This document shows, piece after piece, positions 53,778 through 64,000 of a stretch of DNA of 64,000 nt (its first letter is position 1; each line of letters opens with the position of its first letter). The notes below the pieces were generated by a model. The model saw only the letters and a program-made list of their open reading frames with translations, searched no databases and was not told where the DNA came from. This DNA comes from an uncultured Luminiphilus sp. (GTDB taxonomy: Bacteria; Pseudomonadota; Gammaproteobacteria; Pseudomonadales; Halieaceae), in assembly GCA_938091995.1 (NCBI GenBank), contig CALKNZ010000024.1, positions 16,395-80,394 of the forward strand, given 5' to 3'. The position numbers and the translations under genes were made by a program.

Positions 53778-55168
53778 ATGCTACGCCTCGTTTTGCTTTT
53801 AGCCGCGGGTTTGGGATTGAGGTAGGGCGCAATCACGTCATAGGCATTAAATTCGGCATTGAGTACGGCAATGAACGTAAAGACTCCCGTTAATTTCCGC
53901 GCCACAAGGGCAAAATCTCCGCTGGGGATGTTGAACTGCCGGCTAGCCACCGACTTCGCAACGTGACGGCCGGTGCGACTGAGCAATGCTGACTGACCCC
54001 AGCAATACTCACCGGAGGCATTCAAAAACTCCGGTGGCAAATCGGCCGGGGGCCGAAGGGGTTCGAGCAAGTTAGAGACAAATGTTCGGAAGGTGTCCCG
54101 GGCATGACTGCCAGCGTCGGGGGATAAGCAACCCAAACGCTGCAATCCCAGTATGAGCTCTTCATCATCGTTACGATGCCCTGCTACGATCGTATCGCAC
54201 AGCGCTTCTCGAACAGACTCATCGAGATTCATCACCGAACCAAAGTCTAGAAGCGTCAGCTGATCGCCCTCGGCGCTGATCAAGTAGTTACCGAAGTTAG
54301 GGTCGCTTTGCATCAGCCCCAGCTCGAAAACCTCAACGAAAAAAAGCTCGAGCATTAAGCGTCCCAGGGCGTTGCGGCGAGCCTGTGGTAAAGCTGCAAC
54401 TTCAGAGGAGCCCGCCTGAAACCCCGGGACGTAATCCATGGTGAGCCACTGCGCTCCCGAGTAACGCGGCCAAAATTTGGGCACCGCAAGGGTCACCCCA
54501 TCAACACTGAGGCAATGATGCTGCTGCAGTGCGATGGCAAATTCTTGAGCTACAGCGCTTTCTCTTGGGTAATCGATTTCAGCGTGGAGCTGATCACGCA
54601 TCACCTCTAACCACGAGTCAAAGTCGCGAGTTAGGGGAATCCAGCGCGCGAGACGCAGCATTTTTACAACAGCGTCGAAATCTTCGTCGAGCATTATCGC
54701 CAAATTTGGATATTGCACCTTGACCACAACAGATTCCTTTGTGGCCGTGACACGAGCTCGATGCACTTGCGCCAGAGACGCCGCTGCCAAAGCATCCTGC
54801 TCAATATCGAGCTCGGCATACCGATTGCCCAAAGCCTGTCGTAACAGCGGCTCAATATGCTGCCAGGCAAGGGGTTGCGCCTGGGATTCAAGCTGGTGCA
54901 GGGCGGCGGTTAGGGGCGCAGGTAAAAAGTGTTCACCCAACAGAGCGAACAGCTGTCCAATTTTGACGTAACTGCCTTTGAGTTCACCCAGACTTCGAGC
55001 AAAACGCTTTGCTTCTCGCTCGAGTCGTTCACTGTTACCGGCTTGTTCGCCGCGGAGTTTGCGAACGGCACTATCCAATGCAAAAGCGCCGCCAGCGCGA
55101 GCGCCGGCGATGGATAAGCTGAGTCCGCGACTAAAGGCGCCGCGACGGATGGGTTTATTATTGGCCAT
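53774..55168 (-). CDS. ABC1/UbiB-family atypical kinase (first of a pair)
   Basis: A 464-residue paralog of the next gene. It carries YVKIGQLF (KxGQ, about 69-72), the Ala-rich loop LAAASLAQVHRARV, VVVKVQYPN, MQSDPNFGNY and LLDFGSVMNL. The two copies differ widely, so the duplication is old. AGGA lies 6 bases before the ATG. It stands 68 bases after three acyl-CoA dehydrogenase genes in the same direction, and overlaps its partner. Two kinase-fold proteins translated together suggest a heteromeric complex (inference). Confidence 0.92.
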   Translation of the reverse strand: MANNKPIRRGAFSRGLSLSIAGARAGGAFALDSAVRKLRGEQAGNSERLEREAKRFARSLGELKGSYVKIGQLFALLGEHFLPAPLTAALHQLESQAQPLAWQHIEPLLRQALGNRYAELDIEQDALAAASLAQVHRARVTATKESVVVKVQYPNLAIMLDEDFDAVVKMLRLARWIPLTRDFDSWLEVMRDQLHAEIDYPRESAVAQEFAIALQQHHCLSVDGVTLAVPKFWPRYSGAQWLTMDYVPGFQAGSSEVAALPQARRNALGRLMLELFFVEVFELGLMQSDPNFGNYLISAEGDQLTLLDFGSVMNLDESVREALCDTIVAGHRNDDEELILGLQRLGCLSPDAGSHARDTFRTFVSNLLEPLRPPADLPPEFLNASGEYCWGQSALLSRTGRHVAKSVASRQFNIPSGDFALVARKLTGVFTFIAVLNAEFNAYDVIAPYLNPKPAAKSKTRRSI

Positions 55169-55236
55169 GGCAATCCTACGCGGGACTGTGGCCCCCGGAC
55201 TACCCGCGGCAGCGATTGACCCCGGACAAAGAAGGG

Positions 55237-56358
55237 TCAGTCAAGCAACAGACTCGCCAACCGTTTTCGGTGGTGAATCGCATCACCGAAAACCTGATGA
55301 CTCCACTGACCGCGGCGTATAAACAGCGTCGAATCACAATCCCATGTGAAGCCAATGCCACCATGAAACTGAACCGCTCGGTCTCCTGCATAGGACATGG
55401 TCTGTCCAGCGGATACCTTCGCCATGCGACAGGCGATTTCGGCATCGTGACTAAGGGGTTCGTCGTTTAATAAAGAAGCCGCGTGGTAGCAAAAACTTCG
55501 GGCATCTTCGACGCCACAATAGATATCTACCGTTGGGTGCTTGAGCGCCTGATAAGAGCCAATAAGTTTGCCAAATTGTTTACGTGTCTTTAGGTAGTCA
55601 ATAATGACAGCCAAACACCGTGCCGCACTACCCGCCGCCTCCGCTGCGGTCAACAAAGCCCCGAGCAGTCGGTAGTCTCTGATGGCAGTCACTACGCGCT
55701 CGCCCGTGAGCACGGTTTTCGCTTGCACGCCGGTAAAGTCAATTTGGGCGGTACGCTTGGTCAAGTCAATCAAGGTATTGACGGATACTGCGTCTGGTTT
55801 GAGATCTGCTGCGTCAACCACGGCAATAGCAGGCTCCCCGTCACATTGCCCAAGGACCAAAATAAGGCTGGCCTCATGTCCGCAACCGACAAAGGTTTTT
55901 GTGCCATTGAGCACACCATTTTGGGCAATATCGAGGGCTAAATTGGCGCCACCCCAGTCGCCTCCATCGAGAAACGCGACGGTCGCTATTCGGCCTCCAG
56001 CGATTTCCTCTAATAAAGGCTCATGCTCCGCTGTACCTGCCCGAAGCAGTAACTGTCCCGCCAGGGTTGAGTCAATGAGGGGGGTGCCCAGTAAAGCGTG
56101 ACCCATAGCCTCTACAACAGGAATGACGGCACTAACCCCAAGGCCCGCACCGCCCACCATTTCAGGCAGTGCAATACCCGCCCAGCCCAAGTCGACTATC
56201 TCCTTCCAAAGCTGAGGTTCGTAACCCTGATCGCTCTCCAGGAATTCTCGAATTTTGTCGGTGGGAGCCTTGTCATTGAGAAAGCCACGGGCAACATCCA
56301 TGAGCATGCTCTGCTCGTCACTAAATTTAAGGGATACGCTCCCAAGTACTGATGTCAT
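55237..56358 (-). CDS. Acyl-CoA dehydrogenase (third of three)
   Basis: A 373-residue flavoprotein of the acyl-CoA dehydrogenase family. The N-terminus LKFSDEQSMLMDVARGFL, the FAD region AAEAAGSAARCL and the C-terminal RAVQFHGGIGFTWDCD are visible. ATG 56358 is preceded by AAGGAG; the longer frame to 56475 is antisense-like and rejected. Its middle is divergent: the usual (T/S)EPxxGSD flavin motif is replaced by FLDGGDWGGAN, suggesting a subunit with reduced or altered activity. It follows the second ACAD by 11 bases. Pairs of unlike ACADs form heterotetramers in steroid and dicarboxylate breakdown, which is a possible reading here. Confidence 0.88.
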   Translation of the reverse strand: MTSVLGSVSLKFSDEQSMLMDVARGFLNDKAPTDKIREFLESDQGYEPQLWKEIVDLGWAGIALPEMVGGAGLGVSAVIPVVEAMGHALLGTPLIDSTLAGQLLLRAGTAEHEPLLEEIAGGRIATVAFLDGGDWGGANLALDIAQNGVLNGTKTFVGCGHEASLILVLGQCDGEPAIAVVDAADLKPDAVSVNTLIDLTKRTAQIDFTGVQAKTVLTGERVVTAIRDYRLLGALLTAAEAAGSAARCLAVIIDYLKTRKQFGKLIGSYQALKHPTVDIYCGVEDARSFCYHAASLLNDEPLSHDAEIACRMAKVSAGQTMSYAGDRAVQFHGGIGFTWDCDSTLFIRRGQWSHQVFGDAIHHRKRLASLLLD

Positions 56359-56369
56359 CAATAATCTCC

Positions 56370-57572
56370 TTACTTGGGCAGGCCGAGAACATGCTCGGCA
56401 ATAATATTGGCTTGTACCTGACTGGTACCGCCGCCGATGGTGGCGCCAAAATTGGAAAAATAAGCCCGCTGCCAAAAGCCGCCGCGATGGGCGTCAGGGT
56501 CGTCAACATAAAGCGCACCCTGAGCACCCTGCATAGCAGCGCCAAATAACTTCATGCGCCTCGACCATTCCGTGCCGCGGTACTTAGACGACAAAGGTAG
56601 TCCCATGGGGAAGTCACTGGTGAGTGCAGGAACGCCCATGCGACGCGCTGACAGCGATAACGCCTTCGCTTCCATAATTAAGCCGACCGCTTCGTCTCGA
56701 ACCGCAGGGTCTTCAAATACCGGAGCACCATCGCGCTCAAACTCTCGCAGGTCATTAATCAAGTCATCGATTCCTATCGCCACCATCCAATGACCCGTAG
56801 CCTGACCTGCGGTCACACCACGCTCGTATTCAAGGGTTTTCATTGCAACGCCCCAGCCCTTACCCTCACCGACCATGAGTGTTTCTGCAGGAATACGGGT
56901 ATCGGTGAAAAATACCTGATTGAAACCGTATTCACCCGTGACTTTACGGATGGGTACCGCATCGACGCCCGGAACTTTCATGGGCGATAGGAAGAATGAA
57001 AGACCATCGTACTTACGCTCTGCCGTGGGATCTGTTCGTGCGAGCAGGATCATATGATCCGCGTAGTTCCCCAATGTCGTCCAAATTTTGGAGCCATTGA
57101 TGATGTACTCATCCCCATCTCGAACCGCCTTGGTCTGCACCGCGCCGAGATCGGAGCCGTGATCAGGTTCGGAAAAACCTTGGCACCATATTTCATCGCC
57201 AGAAAGGATGTGTTTAAGGTACTTAGCCTTTTCAGTGTCCGTGCCCATTTCCAATAACAGCGGGCCAGTCCAACCCAATCCAATGGTGTTGAACATGATG
57301 GGGGCATTGCATCGCCCAAGCTCTCGATCGACCACGCCCTGATAGTCGGGGTCAGCGCCCTGGCCGCCGTATTCCGTGGGCCAATGCATACCCAAAAAGC
57401 CCGCTTCCCAAACTTTGCGCTGCCATGCCCTGAGAAAGTCGAGCTGCTGCTCGGTACCGACCTCAAGAAAGCTCAAGGGCAGCAGGAAGCCAGGGTCAGA
57501 TGGGACATTTTCTTTCATCCAGGCCGCAACATCGGCCTGAAAACTTAATAGTGCTTTTTTAGACTCCGCCAT
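56370..57572 (-). CDS. Acyl-CoA dehydrogenase (second of three)
   Basis: A 400-residue ACAD with intact flavin motifs: WCQGFSEPDHGSDLG, KIWTTLGNYADHMILL and the FYQV-type GFNQVFF. The early HWPTEYGGQGADP and the C-terminal IGGGTSQVQANIIAEHVL are of the FadE17/pimeloyl-CoA large-subunit sort. It oxidises an acyl-CoA to the 2-enoyl-CoA, passing electrons to ETF. AAGGAG lies 7 bases before the ATG, and 15 bases separate it from the first ACAD. The chain length or ring substrate is unknown. Confidence 0.93.
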   Translation of the reverse strand: MAESKKALLSFQADVAAWMKENVPSDPGFLLPLSFLEVGTEQQLDFLRAWQRKVWEAGFLGMHWPTEYGGQGADPDYQGVVDRELGRCNAPIMFNTIGLGWTGPLLLEMGTDTEKAKYLKHILSGDEIWCQGFSEPDHGSDLGAVQTKAVRDGDEYIINGSKIWTTLGNYADHMILLARTDPTAERKYDGLSFFLSPMKVPGVDAVPIRKVTGEYGFNQVFFTDTRIPAETLMVGEGKGWGVAMKTLEYERGVTAGQATGHWMVAIGIDDLINDLREFERDGAPVFEDPAVRDEAVGLIMEAKALSLSARRMGVPALTSDFPMGLPLSSKYRGTEWSRRMKLFGAAMQGAQGALYVDDPDAHRGGFWQRAYFSNFGATIGGGTSQVQANIIAEHVLGLPK

Positions 57573-57587
57573 GAATGGCTCCTTTTT

Positions 57588-58754
57588 TTACAGTCCGTAC
57601 TGGCGGGAAGCTAGGTCGCGCATAATTTCCTCAGAACCCCCACCAATTGCATTTACTCTTACTTCGCGATAAATCCGCTCGGTGCGGCTACCACGCATAA
57701 AACCCAGACCACCCAAGACTTGCATAGCCTCTCTCGCACAAAACTCCATGACTTCACTGGCCTGGACTTTAAGCAAGGCAATATCCGCAGGGTTGGGCTC
57801 ACCCCGCTCAATAGATTCATTGCAAACGCGAATATAGGCCTGAGTGGCATTTATTTTCTGCTTCATCATAGCAATTTTATGGCGGATAACCTGATGGTCA
57901 CCCAGGCGCTTACCAAAAGTCTTGCGCTCACGGGCCCAGTTTACGGCCTCCTCTAGGCAAACTCTCGCGGCTGCCTCCATATGAATCGCCATGCCCATAC
58001 GTTCGCTATTGAAGTTAGTCATGATGACTCGAAAACCCTGATTTTCCGCACCAATAAGCTGATTAACGGGAACCCTGACGTTATCGAAGTAGAGTGTCGC
58101 GGTGTCTGATGCCCACCAACCCTGCTTACGGTTTAAGGGCGTGCGGGAAAAGCCTTCCGCGTCGGTGGGTATTAACAGCATGGAAACGCCGCTAGCACCT
58201 TCACCGCCCGTTCGCACCGCGGTTGAGACCCAGTTCGCTCGCATACCCCCGGTGATGTAGGTTTTCGATCCATTCACTACATAGTCATCACCATCACGCA
58301 CCGCGGTGGTTTGAAGACTCGCCACATCGGATCCTCCACTAGGCTCTGTGATCCCCAAGGAAATCCAGGCCTCGCCTCGAAGTACAGGGGGCGCAATCTC
58401 GTTCTTCATGACCTCAGAGCCCCAATTTATAATGGGAGGCAAGCCAATATTGTGGACCATTAGGCTCGCATTAATACCACCAGCACCTATGCGGCCCAGC
58501 TCTTCTGCGGTTATTTGTCCCAACCAAACATCGCCAGGGGTGCCGCCGTAGGCCTCTGGGTAACTCAGACCCAGCAGCCCCACTTCAGCAGCCTTCGGCC
58601 ATAACGCCATTGGAATTTCTCCCGCCTCATCCCAATCATCGGCGTAGGGCATAATTTCAACGTCGATAAAACGTCGTAACTGTTCTCTCCAGGCATGATG
58701 TAAATCGGTCAGATTAGGGTTGGGCAACCGGGCGCTGTCAAAATCAAGGCTCAT
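57588..58754 (-). CDS. Acyl-CoA dehydrogenase (first of three)
   Basis: A 388-residue ACAD with the classic flavin motif LGITEPSGGSDVASLQT, VNGSKTYITGGMRA and the C-terminal QVLGGLGFMRGSRTERIYREVR and GGGSEEIMRDLASRQ (in parts). The Glu in the GGGSEEI segment is at the position of the catalytic base of short-chain members. It is the first gene of the minus-strand run and its upstream gap of 190 bases before hemH should hold the promoter. No enoyl-CoA hydratase, thiolase or CoA ligase gene is present nearby. Confidence 0.93.
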   Translation of the reverse strand: MSLDFDSARLPNPNLTDLHHAWREQLRRFIDVEIMPYADDWDEAGEIPMALWPKAAEVGLLGLSYPEAYGGTPGDVWLGQITAEELGRIGAGGINASLMVHNIGLPPIINWGSEVMKNEIAPPVLRGEAWISLGITEPSGGSDVASLQTTAVRDGDDYVVNGSKTYITGGMRANWVSTAVRTGGEGASGVSMLLIPTDAEGFSRTPLNRKQGWWASDTATLYFDNVRVPVNQLIGAENQGFRVIMTNFNSERMGMAIHMEAAARVCLEEAVNWARERKTFGKRLGDHQVIRHKIAMMKQKINATQAYIRVCNESIERGEPNPADIALLKVQASEVMEFCAREAMQVLGGLGFMRGSRTERIYREVRVNAIGGGSEEIMRDLASRQYGL

Positions 58755-58945
58755 ACGGAATAACTTCTCTGTGGCAAGGTGCCTAGGCAGCCTTGTTCGG
58801 TTGTTTTTTGAATTCTGAGTAGGTTTTTATACCACGGGTTCACGCTGGTGTAACCCAAGGCCCCGACCAGCGTACAATATGCCACCCTAGGCATCCGTGG
58901 TGCGCAACAAACCGTATGCCTGTGTAGATATTTTGACCGGGAAAA

Positions 58946-60031
58946 ATGATGAGTTACCGTGGTACGACCGACTACGAACATGGCACGCCGCCATTAACAG
59001 GCGTGTTGATCACCAATCTGGGGACGCCACAGGCGCCCACGGCCAAAGCACTGCGTCCTTATCTCAAACAATTCCTGAGTGATCCCCGGGTTGTAGAAGT
59101 GCCCCGGCTCATTTGGTGGCTCATTCTCAATGGGATTATTTTAAACACCCGTCCAAAAAGATCGGCGGAGGCCTACAGCGAAGTTTGGACCGACCGTGGG
59201 TCGCCTCTGTTGTACCACCTCATGGATCAAGTCAGTGGTATCGAGGAGCGCTTAAAAAGCCGGGTTGGTCAACATATTATGGTGCGCGGAGCTATGCGCT
59301 ACGGCAATCCATCAATTCCTAACGTCCTAGAAGACCTTTTTAGTGCCGGCATTCAGCGACTCGTCGTGCTACCCCTCTATCCTCAATATGCAGGGCCGAC
59401 AACAGGATCAACCTTCGATGAAATAGCAGGCGACTTTGTCACTCGCCGATGGCTACCTAATTTCAGATTTATCGCCAACTACCACGACGACCCCGGTTAC
59501 ATCGCCGCAGTCGCCGCGTCGATTCGGCAACACTGGGAGCAACACGGGCGCGCGGATAAATTAATTTTCAGCTACCACGGCAGTCCTCAACGCTACCTGC
59601 AAAACGGCGATCCCTATCACTGTCAGTGCCATAAAACGACACGCCTGGTGGCCGAGGCGCTTGATTTACATCCCGATCATTACTTATCAACTTTCCAGTC
59701 ACGTTTTGGTCGAGAGGAATGGCTAAAGCCGTACACTGACGAGACCCTTAAATCACTTCCCGAAAACGGCGTGAAATCACTGCAGATTATCTGTCCGGGT
59801 TTTTCTGCGGATTGCCTTGAAACGATAGAAGAGATTGGCATGGAGAATCGTGACTATTTCCTTGAGGCAGGAGGAACGCGCTATGAATACATTCCATGCC
59901 TCAACGCGAGTGACAGTCACCTTGATGCCCTGACTGATCGTATTCAACGGGAGCTTTACGGCTGGGAAGACGGCCCCTACGACCCTGAAAAATCGCGCTC
60001 AGAAGCCCTGGCCCTTGGGGCTGAACGCTAA
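58946..60031 (+). CDS. hemH: Ferrochelatase
   Basis: A 361-residue ferrochelatase with the early GVLITNLGTPQAPTAKALRPYL block, the metal-proximal FSYHGSPQRYLQNGDPY and CPGFSADCLETIEEIG, where His and Glu are catalytic. It inserts Fe(II) into protoporphyrin IX, the last step of haem synthesis. The ribosome binding site is weak. It is divergent from the ACAD run and convergent with the ZIP transporter gene, with 13 bases between the ends, and no terminator was seen there. Confidence 0.96.
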   Translation: MMSYRGTTDYEHGTPPLTGVLITNLGTPQAPTAKALRPYLKQFLSDPRVVEVPRLIWWLILNGIILNTRPKRSAEAYSEVWTDRGSPLLYHLMDQVSGIEERLKSRVGQHIMVRGAMRYGNPSIPNVLEDLFSAGIQRLVVLPLYPQYAGPTTGSTFDEIAGDFVTRRWLPNFRFIANYHDDPGYIAAVAASIRQHWEQHGRADKLIFSYHGSPQRYLQNGDPYHCQCHKTTRLVAEALDLHPDHYLSTFQSRFGREEWLKPYTDETLKSLPENGVKSLQIICPGFSADCLETIEEIGMENRDYFLEAGGTRYEYIPCLNASDSHLDALTDRIQRELYGWEDGPYDPEKSRSEALALGAER

Positions 60032-60044
60032 CACCCTATCGCAC

Positions 60045-60895
60045 TCAGAGCGCGTGGGCAGGCTCTACTGCCCCGATACTCCAAGCTAAAGCGATGCCCA
60101 ATATAAAAAGCACGGTTAACTTGGCACGGTCATGACTGTGGAACTGAATTTCCGGCAACAAATCACCCAAGGCAATACAGATAAAGGCGCCGGCAGAGAA
60201 CGCCAAAGCTGCTGCCAGTATTCGACCATCAGAGGGTGACAGTTCCATGAAATACCAGAAAATGATCGCTGCAACCGGGCACATCAGCGAGAATATAAGG
60301 TTAACCCAATGCCTGTATCGGGGTGATTGGCCCGATGCCGCCAACACCGTCTCAATGGACAACGCATCGAGAGGTTTGTGCAGCAATATCGCCAAAAAGA
60401 CACCCAACCCCAAAATTCCCGACTCTGCGACGGGGTCTGCGCGCATTACCGCACCCAAGGCAATGCCATCCACCACCGTATGAATCCCCAAACCCAATAA
60501 CAGCCCCATCCAGGTAAACGGGCCACCGGGAGGTTGGCTATGACTGTGGTCGTGGGCGTGTTCGTGGCTATGTGCATTAGCACCACCCTCTCCGCAGTGG
60601 GCATGGGATTCGTCGAAATCGTGCTGATGAAAGTGAAACAGGCGCAGCAACACCAACATGAACACCAAACCTGCCATAACCCAGGCCATGGCAAAATCTA
60701 TATTGGCAGTTTTGCTGAGCGCGGCGTGGGGGATCAGATGAAAAAAAGCCACGCCTAACATAAGCCCTGCCACCAAACTCATCACCAGCTGGGTTCGGGT
60801 ATGTGTCATGTGAAAACGACGGGGTAGCCAACCGCCCAAGATACTCGCCCCGAAAATGGCCGGTAAGTAGATTGTCAATAACACCGTGGCCGTGC

Positions 60896-60899
<4 letters not shown>
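60045..60899 (-). CDS. ZIP-family metal transporter
   Basis: A 284-residue transporter with eight helices. The metal site is visible as FFHLIPHAAL and LGLGIHTVVDGIALGAV. A His-rich loop (about residues 92-122: FHQHDFDESHAHCGE, then HSHEHAHDHSHS) lies between helices 3 and 4, a typical metal-sensing or metal-binding segment. It likely imports Zn(II) or another divalent cation. The GTG start at 60899 overlaps the proB stop (GTGA), so it is translated with proB. Confidence 0.92.
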
Positions 60900-63228
<2,329 letters not shown>

Positions 63229-63278
63229 TCACCCCTCCGAGATGTCAATTGCTGCGACTTTTTTCAGCAGCCTAAAAC

Positions 63279-63307
63279 AAAAAAGCCCCGTCAGCTGACG
63301 AGGCTTT
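63279..63307 (-). terminator. Intrinsic terminator after rpmA
   Basis: Read on the minus strand: AAGCCTCGTCAGC, then TGACGGGGCTTTTTTG. The stem is the GC-rich palindromic AGCC..GGCT with a CAGCTG centre, followed by a T6 run. It lies between rpmA and obgE, so part of the ribosomal transcript stops here and obgE-proB-ZIP depends on read-through or its own promoter. Confidence 0.88.
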
Positions 63308-63330
63308 CTGTCACCATGTAGTCGTGTTAC

Positions 63331-63588
63331 CTAGGCGCTGACGACCCGAACCTGCTTGCGGTTACGAGGGCCCCCTACGTAAAACTCGACCTTACCAGCG
63401 GCAGTTGCAAACAAGGTGTGATCCTTGCCCACTCGAACATTATCGCCGGCGTGAAATTTTGTGCCGCGCTGACGGACAATAATACCGCCGGCACTGATGA
63501 CTTGGCCACCAAACACTTTGACGCCAAGGCGTTTGCTCTCTGAATCTCGCCCGTTCCGGGTACTACCACCTGCTTTTTTGTGTGCCAT
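63331..63588 (-). CDS. rpmA: Ribosomal protein bL27
   Basis: An 85-residue protein starting [20 protein letters not shown], the standard bL27 N-terminus that reaches the peptidyl transferase centre. [20 protein letters not shown] and [13 protein letters not shown] are also typical. There is no N-terminal extension needing protease cleavage. AGGAGG lies 5 bases before the ATG. It follows rplU by 12 bases. Confidence 0.98.
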   Translation of the reverse strand: MAHKKAGGSTRNGRDSESKRLGVKVFGGQVISAGGIIVRQRGTKFHAGDNVRVGKDHTLFATAAGKVEFYVGGPRNRKQVRVVSA

Positions 63589-63600
63589 GGAAGCCTCCTA

Positions 63601-63912
63601 TTAGCCTGTTATGCCCGTAATTTTGACTTCGGTGAACCACTGACGGTGCCCGGTCTCATTGCGGTAATGCTTACGTCGGTTGAACTTCACAATGCGAATC
63701 TTCGCATGACGTCCGTGGGAAACCACCTCGGCAGACACTTTACTGCCCTCAACCAAGGGCGCACCAATTTTCACGTCAGCGCCCGCGCCCACCATGAGCA
63801 CACGATCGAATTCGATCGTATCGCCGGTAGCCACTTCAAGCTTTTCAAGCTTGAGCACTTCACCTTCTTCAACACGGTGCTGCTTACCACCGCTCTCAAT
63901 TACTGCATACAT
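63601..63912 (-). CDS. rplU: Ribosomal protein bL21
   Basis: A 103-residue protein starting [18 protein letters not shown], the standard bL21 length and N-terminus. ATG 63912 has GAGGA 8 bases upstream; the longer frame to 63987 is not family-like. It is first in the rplU-rpmA transcript. The promoter must lie in the last 88 bases of the window or beyond. Confidence 0.98.
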   Translation of the reverse strand: MYAVIESGGKQHRVEEGEVLKLEKLEVATGDTIEFDRVLMVGAGADVKIGAPLVEGSKVSAEVVSHGRHAKIRIVKFNRRKHYRNETGHRQWFTEVKITGITG

Positions 63913-64000
63913 TGCACTGTTCCTCGTAGTTAGCCGGCTCGCAGAAGTAACAACCGCCCTAAAATCGGCGGGGCAGAGCGACGGCACCAGATGAGTACAA

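Noticed and set aside
56359..56475. Extension of the third acyl-CoA dehydrogenase to an upstream start
   Set aside because: It overlaps the end of the second ACAD in another frame, while ATG 56358 has AAGGAG in place.

Overview
The window reads as chromosome of an aerobic marine gammaproteobacterium. Inference: a relative of the OM60/NOR5 (Halieaceae) group or a nearby Cellvibrionales lineage. The grounds are a FabY-type ketoacyl synthase, a rplU-rpmA-obgE-proB block, a DmdA-type demethylase, a large TonB receptor with a carboxypeptidase-regulatory N-terminus, several acyl-CoA dehydrogenases, and a cry-DASH plus Fe-S photolyase pair. I found no phage genes, insertion sequence, CRISPR array, tRNA or rRNA. 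Genes are tightly packed, with many 4-base stop/start overlaps (ATGA, GTGA, TTGA).

Layout. 1-933: 3' part of a PAS sensor kinase. 1.2-11.8 kb: an accessory catabolic block. A membrane-anchored retinol-dehydrogenase-like SDR with a coupled VOC protein diverges from tetR plus a carotenoid oxygenase across two tandem palindromic operators; then come two aldehyde dehydrogenases, a DmdA-family demethylase and a divergent Na+/solute symporter. 11.9-23.2 kb: MscS channel, VOC protein, S9 peptidase, a D-aminoacylase relative without its usual metal motifs, miaE coupled to a glycosyltransferase-like gene, a sterol-desaturase-family protein, a secreted protein and an amidohydrolase. 23.6-30.0 kb: fabY, then the assimilatory sulfur operon cysI-DUF934-cysG-cysH. 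30-39.6 kb: saccharopine-dehydrogenase-like reductase, DUF938 methyltransferase, OmpA protein, dinB, a DsrE-HIT-dtd-azlC-azlD chain, a PLC/P1-like secreted protein, a rhodanese lipoprotein and a DMT exporter. 39.6-44.7 kb: modABC preceded by a 2OG-Fe(II) oxygenase, a concentrative nucleoside transporter and a CxxC protein. 45-49 kb: S1/P1 nuclease convergent with the TonB receptor over a bidirectional terminator.

49.2-58.8 kb: cry-DASH with a tiny DUF2256 gene, facing a same-strand run of three acyl-CoA dehydrogenases, two UbiB/ABC1 kinase-like proteins and an Fe-S (6-4) photolyase that may be one transcript. 58.9-64 kb: hemH, then rplU, rpmA, a terminator, obgE, proB and a ZIP transporter on the minus strand.

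The strongest candidates for something not well described are (a) the operator-controlled carotenoid-oxygenase/SDR/aldehyde-dehydrogenase block, which resembles an oxidative apocarotenoid or retinoid-type route, and (b) the shared layout of acyl-CoA dehydrogenases, paired UbiB-like kinases and an Fe-S photolyase facing cry-DASH-DUF2256. Both are inferences from gene content and spacing.
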